Below, piece after piece: positions 25,263 through 33,712 of a DNA stretch of 58,343 nucleotides (positions are counted from its first letter, which is position 1; each line of letters starts with the position of its first letter). Below the pieces are notes generated by a model. That model was given only the letters and a program-made list of their open reading frames with translations, was not told the DNA's origin and ran no database searches. The position numbers were made by a program, and so were the translations under genes. Origin of the DNA: Flavobacterium psychraerolatum (GTDB lineage Bacteria; Bacteroidota; Bacteroidia; Flavobacteriales; Flavobacteriaceae); NCBI RefSeq assembly GCF_025960985.1, contig NZ_JAOQMX010000031.1, positions 1-58,343 of the forward strand, given 5' to 3'.

Positions 25263-28178
25263 CTACTTCAAACAACTCCTCAAAATACTCACAGGATGCT
25301 GTGCTTTCCTACTAGTCCCGTCAAAAATTTGGTGTCGGCAACTAGTTCCTGCGGCTGCGATTTCAGTTGTTTGTGCTGTGGATCGAATTTTTGGAAAGAG
25401 CGTATCCTCACCCATTTGCATACTGATATCGTAATGTTCTTTTTCGTACCCAAAAGAACCCGCCATTCCGCAACAACCCGAATTGTAAATCGTAACCGTA
25501 TTATTTTTTGGAATATTTAGCATCGCAAAAGTCGCTTCTACGGTGCTTAATGCTTTTTGGTGGCAATGGCCATGGATTTTTATTTCTTTGATCTCGTCAG
25601 AAAATTGTTCTGCTTTTATGTTACCTTTTGTGATTTCGTTTTTGAAAAATTCTTCGATAGTAAATACATTTTTGGCCAATTTTGCAGCTTTAGGTTTGTC
25701 CACCGCCAAGCGTAGGTATTCATCTCTAAACGATAGGATTGCCGATGGCTCGATTCCTATTAAGGGCGCTTTGTCTGTGATTACATCTGCAAATATTTCG
25801 ATATTGATGTTGGCAATTTCTTTGGCTTCTTCCAGAAAACCTTTCGATAAATAAGCTCTACCACTTTCTTCGTGATTTAAAATCACGACTTCGTATCCTA
25901 AAGTGGTTAACAATTCAAAGGCATCGATTCCTACTGATACATCATAATAATTGGTAAACTCATCACAAAATAAATACACTTTATTATTAATTAAAGTATC
26001 CTGAATCAGAGATTCTTTCTGATTTTTATACCAATCTCTAAAAGTAATTTTGGCCAAATGCGGTACTTCGCGTTTGGGTGCTACACCCAACATACTTTTG
26101 ACAATAGGCAAATTGGAAACCCAATTGGTAAAGGACGGAAAACCACTCCCTAGGTGATTGAGTTTGGCATTGTTTGCAAAAATTCTAGAGCGCAAGGAAT
26201 AACCATTGGCTCTTTGATATTGATATAAAAATTCAGCTTTTAAGGAAGCGATATCTACATTACTAGGACATTCACTGGCACAGGCTTTGCAGCTCACGCA
26301 CAAATCAAAAACTTGGTACAACTCTTTGTGGTTGAATTTATTGACTTTTTCTGAATTGGTTAAATAGTCACGTAGGGCGTTAGCACGGGCGCGAGTGGTG
26401 TCTTTTTCATTGCGCGTGGCACGATAACTAGGACAAAGTGTTCCTCCAGCCGATGGCAATTTACGGCAATCACCTGAACCATTACACTTTTCGGCGGCAC
26501 GTAAAACGCCCATACTATCCGAGAAATCCTGAATTGTATGAATATCGGGCTCTACTCTTCCTGGTTCAAAACGGAGATTTTCATCCATTTTTAAAGCATT
26601 AACAATTTTGCCCATATTCAAAATCGAGTTTGGGTCAAAAGCTAATTTTAAACGTTTTAGCAATTCGTAATTTTTATCGCCAATCATAAACGGTAGGAAC
26701 TCGCCACGTACGATTCCGTCACCGTGTTCTCCGCTTAGTGAACCTCTGTATTTTTTGACCAAAACAGCCACTTCGGTAGCGATGTTTCTAAATTGGTATA
26801 TTCCCTCTTTTGTTTTTAAATTCAATACCGGACGCAAGTGAAGCTCTCCTGCTCCCGCGTGAGCATAGTAAATGGCACTTTGTCCATGTCGCTTCATCAT
26901 CGCTGAGAAATCAGCAATATAATTTGGCAAATCACTCAACTCCACCGCTGTATCTTCAATAGAATCGGCTGCTTTGTTGTCACCTACAATACTACCCAAA
27001 AGCCCCAAACCTGCTTTTCGGAGTTCGTTGATTTTGTCAATATCGGTTCCGTATATTTTTGGTAGTGCATAGCCAAAGTTATTTTTCTCCAAATCGGCCA
27101 CCAAGGCATCGGCTTGTTGTTCTGCATCTTCTATGCTTTCATACGAACCTACTTCAAGCATCATTACCGCTTTAGGTTCTCCCACGATAAAAAATCGGTT
27201 TTTGGCTTGTTCCCTGTTGGTTTTGGTGCAATCCAGAATGGTATCGTCCATCATTTCGCAATTGTACAAATGATGTTTCATAGCAACTACAACGGCTTCC
27301 AAACTCTCTTGAATGGTATGGAAATGCGCCACCACCATTACGTTATGAGAAGGTGGTAGAATATCCACTTTCAATGTCACTTCGGTAGTAAAAGCTAATG
27401 TTCCTTCGCTTCCGCATAAAAATTCCCCAACGTTGATGGTCGGTTCTGTACCGCCAAATAAATCAGATTTTAATAAAATATCTACAGCATAACCTGTATT
27501 TCGTCTGTGAATTTCTGGTTTCGGAAATTCTTTTTTAATTTCTTCTTGAGTTGTTTGAACAGTTAATTCTTCGTATAATTTTCTATAAATCTTATTTTCT
27601 AAAGTTTCGCCTTTGGTTTTTTCGATAAACGCAGCCGAAGTTAGATCGGAAAAAACAACTTTCGAACCATCACTCAAAACAGCTTTGATTTCGATAATTT
27701 TGTCACGCGTCACCCCATACCGAATAGAGGTTGTCCCTGATGAATTATTCCCTACCATTCCACCAATCATACAACGGTTGGAGGTCGAAGTATTTGGACC
27801 AAAAAATAATCCATGAGGTTTCAAGAAAATATTCAATTCGTCTCGAATCACTCCCGGCTGTACCGTTATCGTTTTCTTTTCCTTATCAAAAGATACTATT
27901 TTGGTAAAGTGCTTGGACACATCGACAATTATTCCGTTACCTACCGTTTGTCCCGCCAATGAGGTACCAGCAGTCCTAGGCGTAATCGTCAATTGATTGT
28001 CTTTGGCAAATTTTACAATTTTGACAATATCGTCTACTGATTTTGGCAAAGCAACTGCCTCAGGTGTTAATTTATAAGCCGAAGCATCTGTCGAATATAG
28101 TATTTTATGAAGTTCATCGTGTAAAACTGTTCCTTCTAATTGTTTGGATAGCGTATCAAATTTTGATTTCGAAGACAT
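25263..28178 (-). CDS. FAD/Fe-S oxidoreductase, D-lactate dehydrogenase-like (GlcD-GlcF fusion)
   Basis: This 971-residue protein joins a FAD-linked 2-hydroxyacid oxidase and its iron-sulfur partner in one chain. Residues about 40-250 are a PCMH FAD domain (TPRTAGTSLAGQTVG and GMVGNNSSGTTSIRYG). The FAD-oxidase C domain follows and contains SLSGEHGDGIVRGEFL. A ferredoxin-like section then has GSGDCRK, GTLCPSYRAT and CVSCKACASECPSNVD. The end is a CCG cysteine domain with HGHCHQKAL and SGCCGMAGSFGYE. Such fusions oxidise D-lactate, glycolate or related acids and pass electrons to the quinone pool. The exact substrate cannot be read. It is transcribed alone, upstream of nothing on its strand until the broken permease. 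Confidence 0.9.
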   Translation of the reverse strand: MSSKSKFDTLSKQLEGTVLHDELHKILYSTDASAYKLTPEAVALPKSVDDIVKIVKFAKDNQLTITPRTAGTSLAGQTVGNGIIVDVSKHFTKIVSFDKEKKTITVQPGVIRDELNIFLKPHGLFFGPNTSTSNRCMIGGMVGNNSSGTTSIRYGVTRDKIIEIKAVLSDGSKVVFSDLTSAAFIEKTKGETLENKIYRKLYEELTVQTTQEEIKKEFPKPEIHRRNTGYAVDILLKSDLFGGTEPTINVGEFLCGSEGTLAFTTEVTLKVDILPPSHNVMVVAHFHTIQESLEAVVVAMKHHLYNCEMMDDTILDCTKTNREQAKNRFFIVGEPKAVMMLEVGSYESIEDAEQQADALVADLEKNNFGYALPKIYGTDIDKINELRKAGLGLLGSIVGDNKAADSIEDTAVELSDLPNYIADFSAMMKRHGQSAIYYAHAGAGELHLRPVLNLKTKEGIYQFRNIATEVAVLVKKYRGSLSGEHGDGIVRGEFLPFMIGDKNYELLKRLKLAFDPNSILNMGKIVNALKMDENLRFEPGRVEPDIHTIQDFSDSMGVLRAAEKCNGSGDCRKLPSAGGTLCPSYRATRNEKDTTRARANALRDYLTNSEKVNKFNHKELYQVFDLCVSCKACASECPSNVDIASLKAEFLYQYQRANGYSLRSRIFANNAKLNHLGSGFPSFTNWVSNLPIVKSMLGVAPKREVPHLAKITFRDWYKNQKESLIQDTLINNKVYLFCDEFTNYYDVSVGIDAFELLTTLGYEVVILNHEESGRAYLSKGFLEEAKEIANINIEIFADVITDKAPLIGIEPSAILSFRDEYLRLAVDKPKAAKLAKNVFTIEEFFKNEITKGNIKAEQFSDEIKEIKIHGHCHQKALSTVEATFAMLNIPKNNTVTIYNSGCCGMAGSFGYEKEHYDISMQMGEDTLFPKIRSTAQTTEIAAAGTSCRHQIFDGTSRKAQHPVSILRSCLK

Positions 28179-28303
28179 GAAAAATCGTGTTTAATGAGAA
28201 AAACAAATATAAAGATTATCAATCAGTATCTAACATCAAAAAAGAAAGTTTAAGAATGAAATTAACGTTGCTATCAAAACAGATTCTCATAGATTTATAT
28301 AAA

Positions 28304-28379
28304 TAAAAAAACCACAGATTACACCAACTTGCTCCTGTTAATTTGCAAGAATTGGTGTAATATGTGGTTCTATATAATT
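28304..28379 (-). terminator. Long imperfect hairpin between two minus-strand genes
   Basis: AACCACAGATTACACCAA (from 28310) pairs with TTGGTGTAATATGTGGTT (to 28379) with one mismatch, and TTGC/GCAA extends it. On the minus strand it is followed by TTTTTTATTT, so it can terminate the gene at 28452-29168. The sequence also resembles a dispersed Flavobacterium repeat. Confidence 0.6.
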
Positions 28380-28402
28380 TAAAGTGAATACACTATAAAA
28401 GT

Positions 28403-28431
28403 AAAGTCTTCAATAAGCTCAGATGGGTAAC
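28403..28431. repeat. 29-nt dispersed repeat, copy 1
   Basis: The 29 bases starting AAAGTCTTCAATAAGCTCAG recur at 39092-39120, where the copy reads AAAGTCTTCTATAAGCTCAG. The two copies differ at a few positions. Both lie just beyond the 3' end of a minus-strand gene. Confidence 0.6.
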
Positions 28432-28451
28432 TAATAACTCAAAAATAACAT

Positions 28452-29168
28452 TTACAATTTTGTAAAAATTGCTGGATCAAATTCTGATGCTACTACTACA
28501 TTTCTTGGTCCACCTGCTCCTTTCGAACGATCGAAGGACAGTAAAACATTTCCCGCTTTTTGATAATTATCCCACATCAACGTAAATTTTGGCTCTGTGT
28601 CACCAAAACTCTTGAAATAGGACCATTGCTTAATCAGCTGTTCTTTTTGATCCACATATACCCAGTATTTATTCTCTGGCGTAACACCCACAGCGCTAAA
28701 GCTCATCTCCAGAACATCGGCAGTATGACCATCAGGTAATTGTTCTGTTTTGAGGTACTTAAGTTTTACCCCTGGATCTTGGAGTTTCCAAGGCATAACT
28801 AACCAATAGGAATCATTAATCCACCAGTTTTTGGCTTTCTTCAATAAAGCTGTTGCTTTTTTATCATCATTTACTAACTCTCCATTTTCATAAACTTTAC
28901 CTTTTAAGGTGTTTACATTTACAAAAATAGTTTGATTGTCTTCTGGATTTTCAACACGTACATCCCCCGTCCATTTATTCCAAAAGAGTTTTCGTTTACC
29001 AAAATCCCATTGTATAAATTTGGTGTTATTATAGTTGGTAACACCACCCATTGCTACTTGTGTTTCTTTAACAATATCATCAACATTTACATCCTCTTGT
29101 GCGAAGATGATATTAGTACTTAGAAGAGCGAAAAATAATGTAAAAACGATATTGGTAACTCGGCTCAT
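28452..29168 (-). CDS. Exported conserved protein, possibly LolA-like fold
   Basis: The start is placed at ATG 29168 instead of the longer frame at 29234. It yields a clean signal peptide (MSRVTNIVFTLFFALLS to IIFAQ), and a TATTTTTG -7-like box lies just upstream at 29205-29198. The mature part, about 215 residues, is beta-rich with many Trp/Tyr: IQWDFGKRKLFWNKW, NWWINDSYWLVMPWKLQDPG, KYWVYVDQKEQLIKQW. The pattern recalls periplasmic LolA/LolB-like lipoprotein-sorting folds, but no motif fixes that. It diverges from aguB. Confidence 0.65.
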   Translation of the reverse strand: MSRVTNIVFTLFFALLSTNIIFAQEDVNVDDIVKETQVAMGGVTNYNNTKFIQWDFGKRKLFWNKWTGDVRVENPEDNQTIFVNVNTLKGKVYENGELVNDDKKATALLKKAKNWWINDSYWLVMPWKLQDPGVKLKYLKTEQLPDGHTADVLEMSFSAVGVTPENKYWVYVDQKEQLIKQWSYFKSFGDTEPKFTLMWDNYQKAGNVLLSFDRSKGAGGPRNVVVASEFDPAIFTKL

Positions 29169-29312
29169 AATCTTCAATTTTAATTTATAATCACCGACAA
29201 AAATACTTTCTTTTATGTTCAATTTTGTGCTCATATGGTTTTATATGCATAACGTTTTGTTAAACTTTATAACAAACAATAGCATTACGTCTTAATTTTT
29301 CTTTTCACCTTT

Positions 29313-29341
29313 TTGTACTCCTTATAAAATTCTTATTTTTG
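29313..29341 (+). promoter_or_regulatory. Promoter of aguB
   Basis: TTG at 29313-29315 and TATTTTTG at 29334-29341 are 18 bp apart, a full match to the Bacteroidota consensus. The aguB start codon follows 18 bp downstream, so the leader is very short. Confidence 0.78.
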
Positions 29342-29359
29342 TACTCTAAAAAATAAAAC

Positions 29360-30247
29360 ATGCCGAATAAAAAATATAAAATTGCCGTGCTTCAGCTTAA
29401 CTTAAATGATGTCGCTGAAAACAACCTGAAGAAATGTATCAGTTGGGTACGTGATGCTGCTAATCAAGGTGCCGAAGTGATTTCATTACCAGAACTATAC
29501 AGCAGTCATTATTTTTGTCAAAGTGAAGATGTTGATAATTTTGCTATTGCAGAACCATTGTACAGTACTTCTTTTATTGCTTTTAGTGCATTGGCAAAAG
29601 AACTTGGAGTAGTTATCATCGTTCCTTTTTTCGAAAAAAGGATGGCCGGAATTTACCACAACAGTGCATATATTATAGATACAGATGGTAGCGAAGCTGG
29701 TTTATACCGAAAAATGCACATTCCAGATGATCCCCATTTCTATGAGAAATTCTATTTTACACCTGGCGATTTAGGTTTTAAAACTATCCCAACTCAAAAA
29801 GGAAAAATCGGAACTTTAATTTGTTGGGACCAATGGTACCCAGAAGCGGCTCGTTTAACAGCGCTCAAAGGAGCTGAAGTTTTATTCTACCCTACCGCAA
29901 TTGGATGGCATCCGCAAGAAAAAGAACAGTATGGTGAAAACCAACACAATGCTTGGATGAGTGTTATGAAAGGACATGCCGTTGCCAATGGTGTGTATGT
30001 TGCTGCTGCCAACCGCATTGGACTAGAGCAGTATATTGAAGGAACTGCAGGAATCCAATTTTGGGGTTCTTCGTTTATCGCAGGACCACAAGGCGAAATC
30101 TTAGCACAAGCTTCACATGATAAAGAAGAAATTTTGATTGCCGAAGTTGATTTGGATCTACAAGAAAATGTACGTCAAAACTGGCCATTTTTTAGAGACA
30201 GACGTATTGATGCATTTGGAGACATCACCAAAAGAGCTATTGACTAA
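29360..30247 (+). CDS. aguB: N-carbamoylputrescine amidase
   Basis: AguB hydrolyses N-carbamoylputrescine to putrescine, carbon dioxide and ammonia, the second step from agmatine. The 295-residue nitrilase-superfamily protein has the catalytic triad E45 (SLPELYSS), K118 (YRKMHIPDD) and C155 (LICWDQWYPEAAR). IPDDPHFYEKFYFTPGD and FYPTAIGWHP are characteristic of the AguB branch. The matching first-step enzyme, agmatine deiminase, is encoded at 32516-33556 in the same direction, separated by a reverse-strand lipoprotein gene. It has its own promoter and terminator. Confidence 0.93.
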   Translation: MPNKKYKIAVLQLNLNDVAENNLKKCISWVRDAANQGAEVISLPELYSSHYFCQSEDVDNFAIAEPLYSTSFIAFSALAKELGVVIIVPFFEKRMAGIYHNSAYIIDTDGSEAGLYRKMHIPDDPHFYEKFYFTPGDLGFKTIPTQKGKIGTLICWDQWYPEAARLTALKGAEVLFYPTAIGWHPQEKEQYGENQHNAWMSVMKGHAVANGVYVAAANRIGLEQYIEGTAGIQFWGSSFIAGPQGEILAQASHDKEEILIAEVDLDLQENVRQNWPFFRDRRIDAFGDITKRAID

Positions 30248-30265
30248 TTCAATTTAATTCAACAT

Positions 30266-30302
30266 AAAAAAGGACTAAAACACCATCGTTTTAGTCCTTT
30301 TT
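30266..30302 (+). terminator. Terminator of aguB
   Basis: AAAAAAGGACTAAAA and TTTTAGTCCTTTTT pair perfectly around an 8-nt loop and end in T. Confidence 0.88.
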
Positions 30303-30323
30303 GCATTCTTATAAAAATATTTT

Positions 30324-30438
30324 GGGCGTGCCACCAGTATAAAAAGGGGCTAAAAATACATTGTGTTCATAAGCCCCTTTCTATACTGCTGTCGGGCTGT
30401 CCACGCTACTTCGGTAGCAAGTTCCCATCCCTCACGCA
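30324..30438 (+). repeat. Structured element, family B copy 1
   Basis: This starts GGGCGTGCCACC, followed by a hairpin in which AGTATAAAAAGGGGCT (30336-30351) pairs with AGCCCCTTTCTATACT (30372-30387) with one mismatch. GTCGGGC, a second small hairpin GCTACTTCGGTAGC, and CCCATCCCTCACGCA follow. The ends and the middle recur in reverse orientation at 40021-40144 while the hairpin sequence differs. It lies between convergent genes and does not code. Confidence 0.75.
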
Positions 30439-30490
30439 AAACCTATATTGAAAACAAACATCTTTCATCAAATTAAAATTCTAAAGGTTA

Positions 30491-32014
30491 TTAATTCAAG
30501 TTAGGTTGAAAAATTTTCACTTGTCCATCGCCTTCACTACTTACCACCAACAAACTCCTTTTAGTCGGACTTTTTGACGCTGGAATAAAAAGCAACCCTT
30601 CTGGTGCATCTCCTGTTTTGATACTTTGTAAATATATTGGTGCCGATGGATTTGTAATATCATAAACTACAACAGTATCTGTTCTTTCTAATCCAACAAA
30701 TAAAATATTTTTACTTCCCATTTTGGCCACCACTACCGATTCCGGTTCAGATCCTTTGTCATCGCTACGTTTATCATCATAGGTTCCAAAATCATTCGAA
30801 CGCTTGTCCATGTCGTTTTTACTATCAAAAACCAAGTTTCCTGTGTTTCCGTTCCAAATTGTAAAAGAGCGAGCTCCAAAACAAATTAATTCATCCAAAT
30901 CTCCGTCACCATCTGTATCACCCTCTGTCGAAATCAAATTCAAACGTCCCATTTTATTCTCTGCTTTAAAAGTTGCAGCATCAGGGAAAATTGTGGGGTC
31001 AAAAGTCATTTTAGCCAATCTTTTTACATCGGCATAATCTCCATATTCTCTAGCATCACCTTCGTTGGCAGTAATAAAATAAGGCATTCCATCAACAGCA
31101 TAACTCGCGATAGCATCTGGCATGAACATTCCTTTTACTTTCCAAGTACTAAATACGATACTGCCATCTTTATCACTAATATCTATCCCGTTTGCAGTCG
31201 AATTAAAATCTTTGTACCCCAATCCAAAAATAGCTGTAATCGTTTTAGAAGTCAAATCAACTTTTGCTACACCATTGTTTTCCTGCAACGTTACCCAAGC
31301 TGTTTTTGAATCTTCTGAGATGGTAACGTATTCTGGCTCAATATCGGCACTAAAACTTTTAGCTGTTTTCGAAATCCTAAACCCTTTTGCCCTCAAACTA
31401 GACAATTGACTTGCAAAACCTGTAAAACCTAAAGTTGTCACCGTATAGTTATTTGTCAAGTCAATAATTGAAATCGAACCTTCAGGATCAACAGAATAAT
31501 CTGCATTTGGTTCCCCTTCATTAGCGCTCATCAACCATTTCCCATCAGGAGAGAAAGTCACCATATCAGGCAAAGAACCAACCGTGATTTCTTTAACGAG
31601 ACTATTGTCAATCGTATTAAAAACTACAACTTTTCCATTCGCTTGTTTGTCAATAGTAGATTCTAGTGCAACAGCAAGTTTACCACCGTGAGTTGCCACA
31701 CTATTGGATGCACCACTAAAAGTGGCTAGATTGATTGCAGTTAATTTTTTTGGATTTGTTGGATCTGTCAAATCAACTACGTCAATTTGATTTTTATCAC
31801 TATTGTTTACAGTAAACAGTTTTTTAGTCGTTTCATCGTACGCGCTGATTTCGGCTGCACCTTCACCACCAATCATAATGCTCCCAATTTCTGCAAATGT
31901 GGCTGCATTTTCATTTACTACCTTCTCTTGATTATCACTGCCTTCTGCACTGTCCTTTTCACAACTAGTTAAAAGTAAAAGTGCCGCTACTACTGAAATA
32001 CCAAAATTCTTCAT
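30491..32014 (-). CDS. Choice-of-anchor I-type beta-propeller lipoprotein
   Basis: Starting at ATG 32014 (eight codons inside the longest frame) gives a lipoprotein signal MKNFGISVVAALLLLTSC with the lipid cysteine at residue 18. The mature protein is repetitive, with LVIVD/YVTN-like propeller blades (LTDPTNPKKL, GKVVVFNTIDNSL, VTFSPDGKWLMSANEGEPN, EPEYVTISEDSKTAWVTLQENNG, TANEGDAREYGDY). It matches proteins labelled choice-of-anchor I or alkaline-phosphatase-like in Bacteroidota. The biochemical role is unknown; such propellers are exported and may bind phosphate or sugars. It separates aguB and aguA on the opposite strand. Confidence 0.82.
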   Translation of the reverse strand: MKNFGISVVAALLLLTSCEKDSAEGSDNQEKVVNENAATFAEIGSIMIGGEGAAEISAYDETTKKLFTVNNSDKNQIDVVDLTDPTNPKKLTAINLATFSGASNSVATHGGKLAVALESTIDKQANGKVVVFNTIDNSLVKEITVGSLPDMVTFSPDGKWLMSANEGEPNADYSVDPEGSISIIDLTNNYTVTTLGFTGFASQLSSLRAKGFRISKTAKSFSADIEPEYVTISEDSKTAWVTLQENNGVAKVDLTSKTITAIFGLGYKDFNSTANGIDISDKDGSIVFSTWKVKGMFMPDAIASYAVDGMPYFITANEGDAREYGDYADVKRLAKMTFDPTIFPDAATFKAENKMGRLNLISTEGDTDGDGDLDELICFGARSFTIWNGNTGNLVFDSKNDMDKRSNDFGTYDDKRSDDKGSEPESVVVAKMGSKNILFVGLERTDTVVVYDITNPSAPIYLQSIKTGDAPEGLLFIPASKSPTKRSLLVVSSEGDGQVKIFQPNLN

Positions 32015-32317
32015 GTTTATTTTTTTTGTTTTGGGCAAAAATAGAGGTCAAGTCACGACTCTCCATTATCTAAATATTATGAAATCTTTAAGTTGAAAAA
32101 GCTCTTGTTAACCAAATGTAAATTAAGATCTATAATCAAGTAAAAATAAACAGTAAAATAAATTATACAAATAAACGCATTTTTTAAAAGTTTAAAATTG
32201 TACAAAGTCAGCCTCAATAGATAAAATTCGTGGTACTAGTCTTCTTAACTTTAAGGAAATTTGAGCAAATTTATATCTAAATAGATAATGCGTTTTACTA
32301 GAACAACTCTCCTAGCT

Positions 32318-32442
32318 TGATAGAAATGGAAATCCTTTTTGGGGGCTGGCCTTTGGCCTCAAAAAGATTACTGCACTATACTATTTATTATAATCGGAGT
32401 TCAGTGAACTCCGTTAGGAACGGGTAGCGAGAATAGCTTCTA
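32318..32442. repeat. Degenerate hairpin element upstream of aguA
   Basis: CTTTTTGGGGGCTGGCC and GGCCTCAAAAAG (32335-32366) form a hairpin around TTT. CGGAGTTCA and TGAACTCCG (32395-32413) form a second, perfect one. The tail GGGTAGCGAGAATAGCTTC resembles tails of dispersed intergenic elements. It may be a decayed relative of family A but lacks the GAGCTTCC..GGTCGCT tip. The remainder of 32039-32515 shows only a weak TATATTTG box at 32482-32489 that could serve aguA. Confidence 0.5.
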
Positions 32443-32515
32443 AAAAAAAGGAGGTTCTTTTTTATAATCCTTGTGATTGTTTATATTTGCGTTCAAATAT
32501 TAGTATCTACTTTTT

Positions 32516-33556
32516 ATGACAACTACAAACAGACGTTTCCCTGCCGAATGGGAAAAGCAAGAAGGAATTTTACTTTGTTTTCCACATAACGGAAACGATT
32601 GGCCTGGAAAATACGAAGCGATACAGTGGGCTTTTGTAGAGTTTATTAAAAAAGTAGCTACCTACGAAAAAGTTTTTTTGTTGGTAGCAGATGATAAACT
32701 TAAAGCAAAAGTAGCAGATATGCTGGATCGTGCCCGCGTAGCTATAGAAAACGTCTCTTACATCATACACAAGACCAACCGTAGTTGGATGCGTGATTCT
32801 GGACCAATTGTTGTCTATAACAACGGCCAAAGAGAAGGTTTGAACTTTAATTTTAACGGTTGGGCGAAATATAAAAATTACCAACTAGACCGAAATGTTC
32901 CTCAAAAAGTAACTAATTTTCTAAACATACCTGTAACGCAGGTCATGTACAAAGGAAAACCAGTAATTGTTGAGGGTGGTGCTATTGATGTAAATGGTCG
33001 CGGTACACTAATCACTTCCGAAGAATGTTTGATGCATCCTAATATTCAAGTCCGTAATGCTGGATTTACAAAGGAGGATTACGAAGCAGTTTTTAAAGAA
33101 TATTTGGGCGTAACCAATGTAATTTGGTTGGGTGATGGTGTTGAAGGTGATGACACTCACGGTCATATTGATGATTTGGCACGTTTTATAAGTGAGGATA
33201 CCATTGTAACTATAGTAGAATTGGATCAAAATGATGCTAACTATAAACCTTTACAAGATAATTTGAAGCGTTTGCAAAATGCTAAACTAGAAAATGGTCA
33301 ATCTCCAATTATTGTGACCTTACCAATGCCGAAATGTTTGAATTTTGAAGATTTACGTTTACCTGCAAGCTATGCTAACTTTTTGATTTTAAACAAATGT
33401 GTTTTAGTTCCCACTTTTAATGATATGAACGATAGAAAAGCCCTTAACATATTGGCAGAATGTTTTCCAGACCGAGAAATTATTGGCATAAGCGCCATTG
33501 ATTTGATTTGGGGATTTGGTACTTTGCACTGCCTCAGCCAACAAATTCCTGCATAA
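32516..33556 (+). CDS. aguA: Agmatine deiminase
   Basis: AguA converts agmatine to N-carbamoylputrescine and ammonia. The 346-residue protein carries the family landmarks: RRFPAEWEKQEGILLCFPHN at the start, NRSWMRDSGPIV, VEGGAIDVNGRGTLITSEEC, EGDDTHGHIDDLARF with the catalytic His/Asp, and GFGTLHCLSQQIP with the nucleophilic Cys339. It is a full-length peptidyl-arginine-deiminase-fold enzyme. With aguB at 29360 it completes putrescine formation from agmatine. A strong terminator follows. Confidence 0.94.
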   Translation: MTTTNRRFPAEWEKQEGILLCFPHNGNDWPGKYEAIQWAFVEFIKKVATYEKVFLLVADDKLKAKVADMLDRARVAIENVSYIIHKTNRSWMRDSGPIVVYNNGQREGLNFNFNGWAKYKNYQLDRNVPQKVTNFLNIPVTQVMYKGKPVIVEGGAIDVNGRGTLITSEECLMHPNIQVRNAGFTKEDYEAVFKEYLGVTNVIWLGDGVEGDDTHGHIDDLARFISEDTIVTIVELDQNDANYKPLQDNLKRLQNAKLENGQSPIIVTLPMPKCLNFEDLRLPASYANFLILNKCVLVPTFNDMNDRKALNILAECFPDREIIGISAIDLIWGFGTLHCLSQQIPA

Positions 33557-33576
33557 AGAAAACTCTTTTAAAAACA

Positions 33577-33609
33577 AAAAAATACCAGCTCACGCTGGTA
33601 TTTTTTTTA
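33577..33609. terminator. Terminator downstream of aguA
   Basis: AAAAATACCAGC and GCTGGTATTTTT pair perfectly around TCAC, with A and T runs on both sides. It probably serves aguA and could act on both strands. Confidence 0.9.
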
Positions 33610-33712
33610 TGCTTATTTCTTAATAAACCTTATCGTGTTATAAAATTACTACATATTCAAACGAGGATTCTTGTTTGAAGGATCATTCAATTATAGAGTA
33701 CTGTAATTTTTT

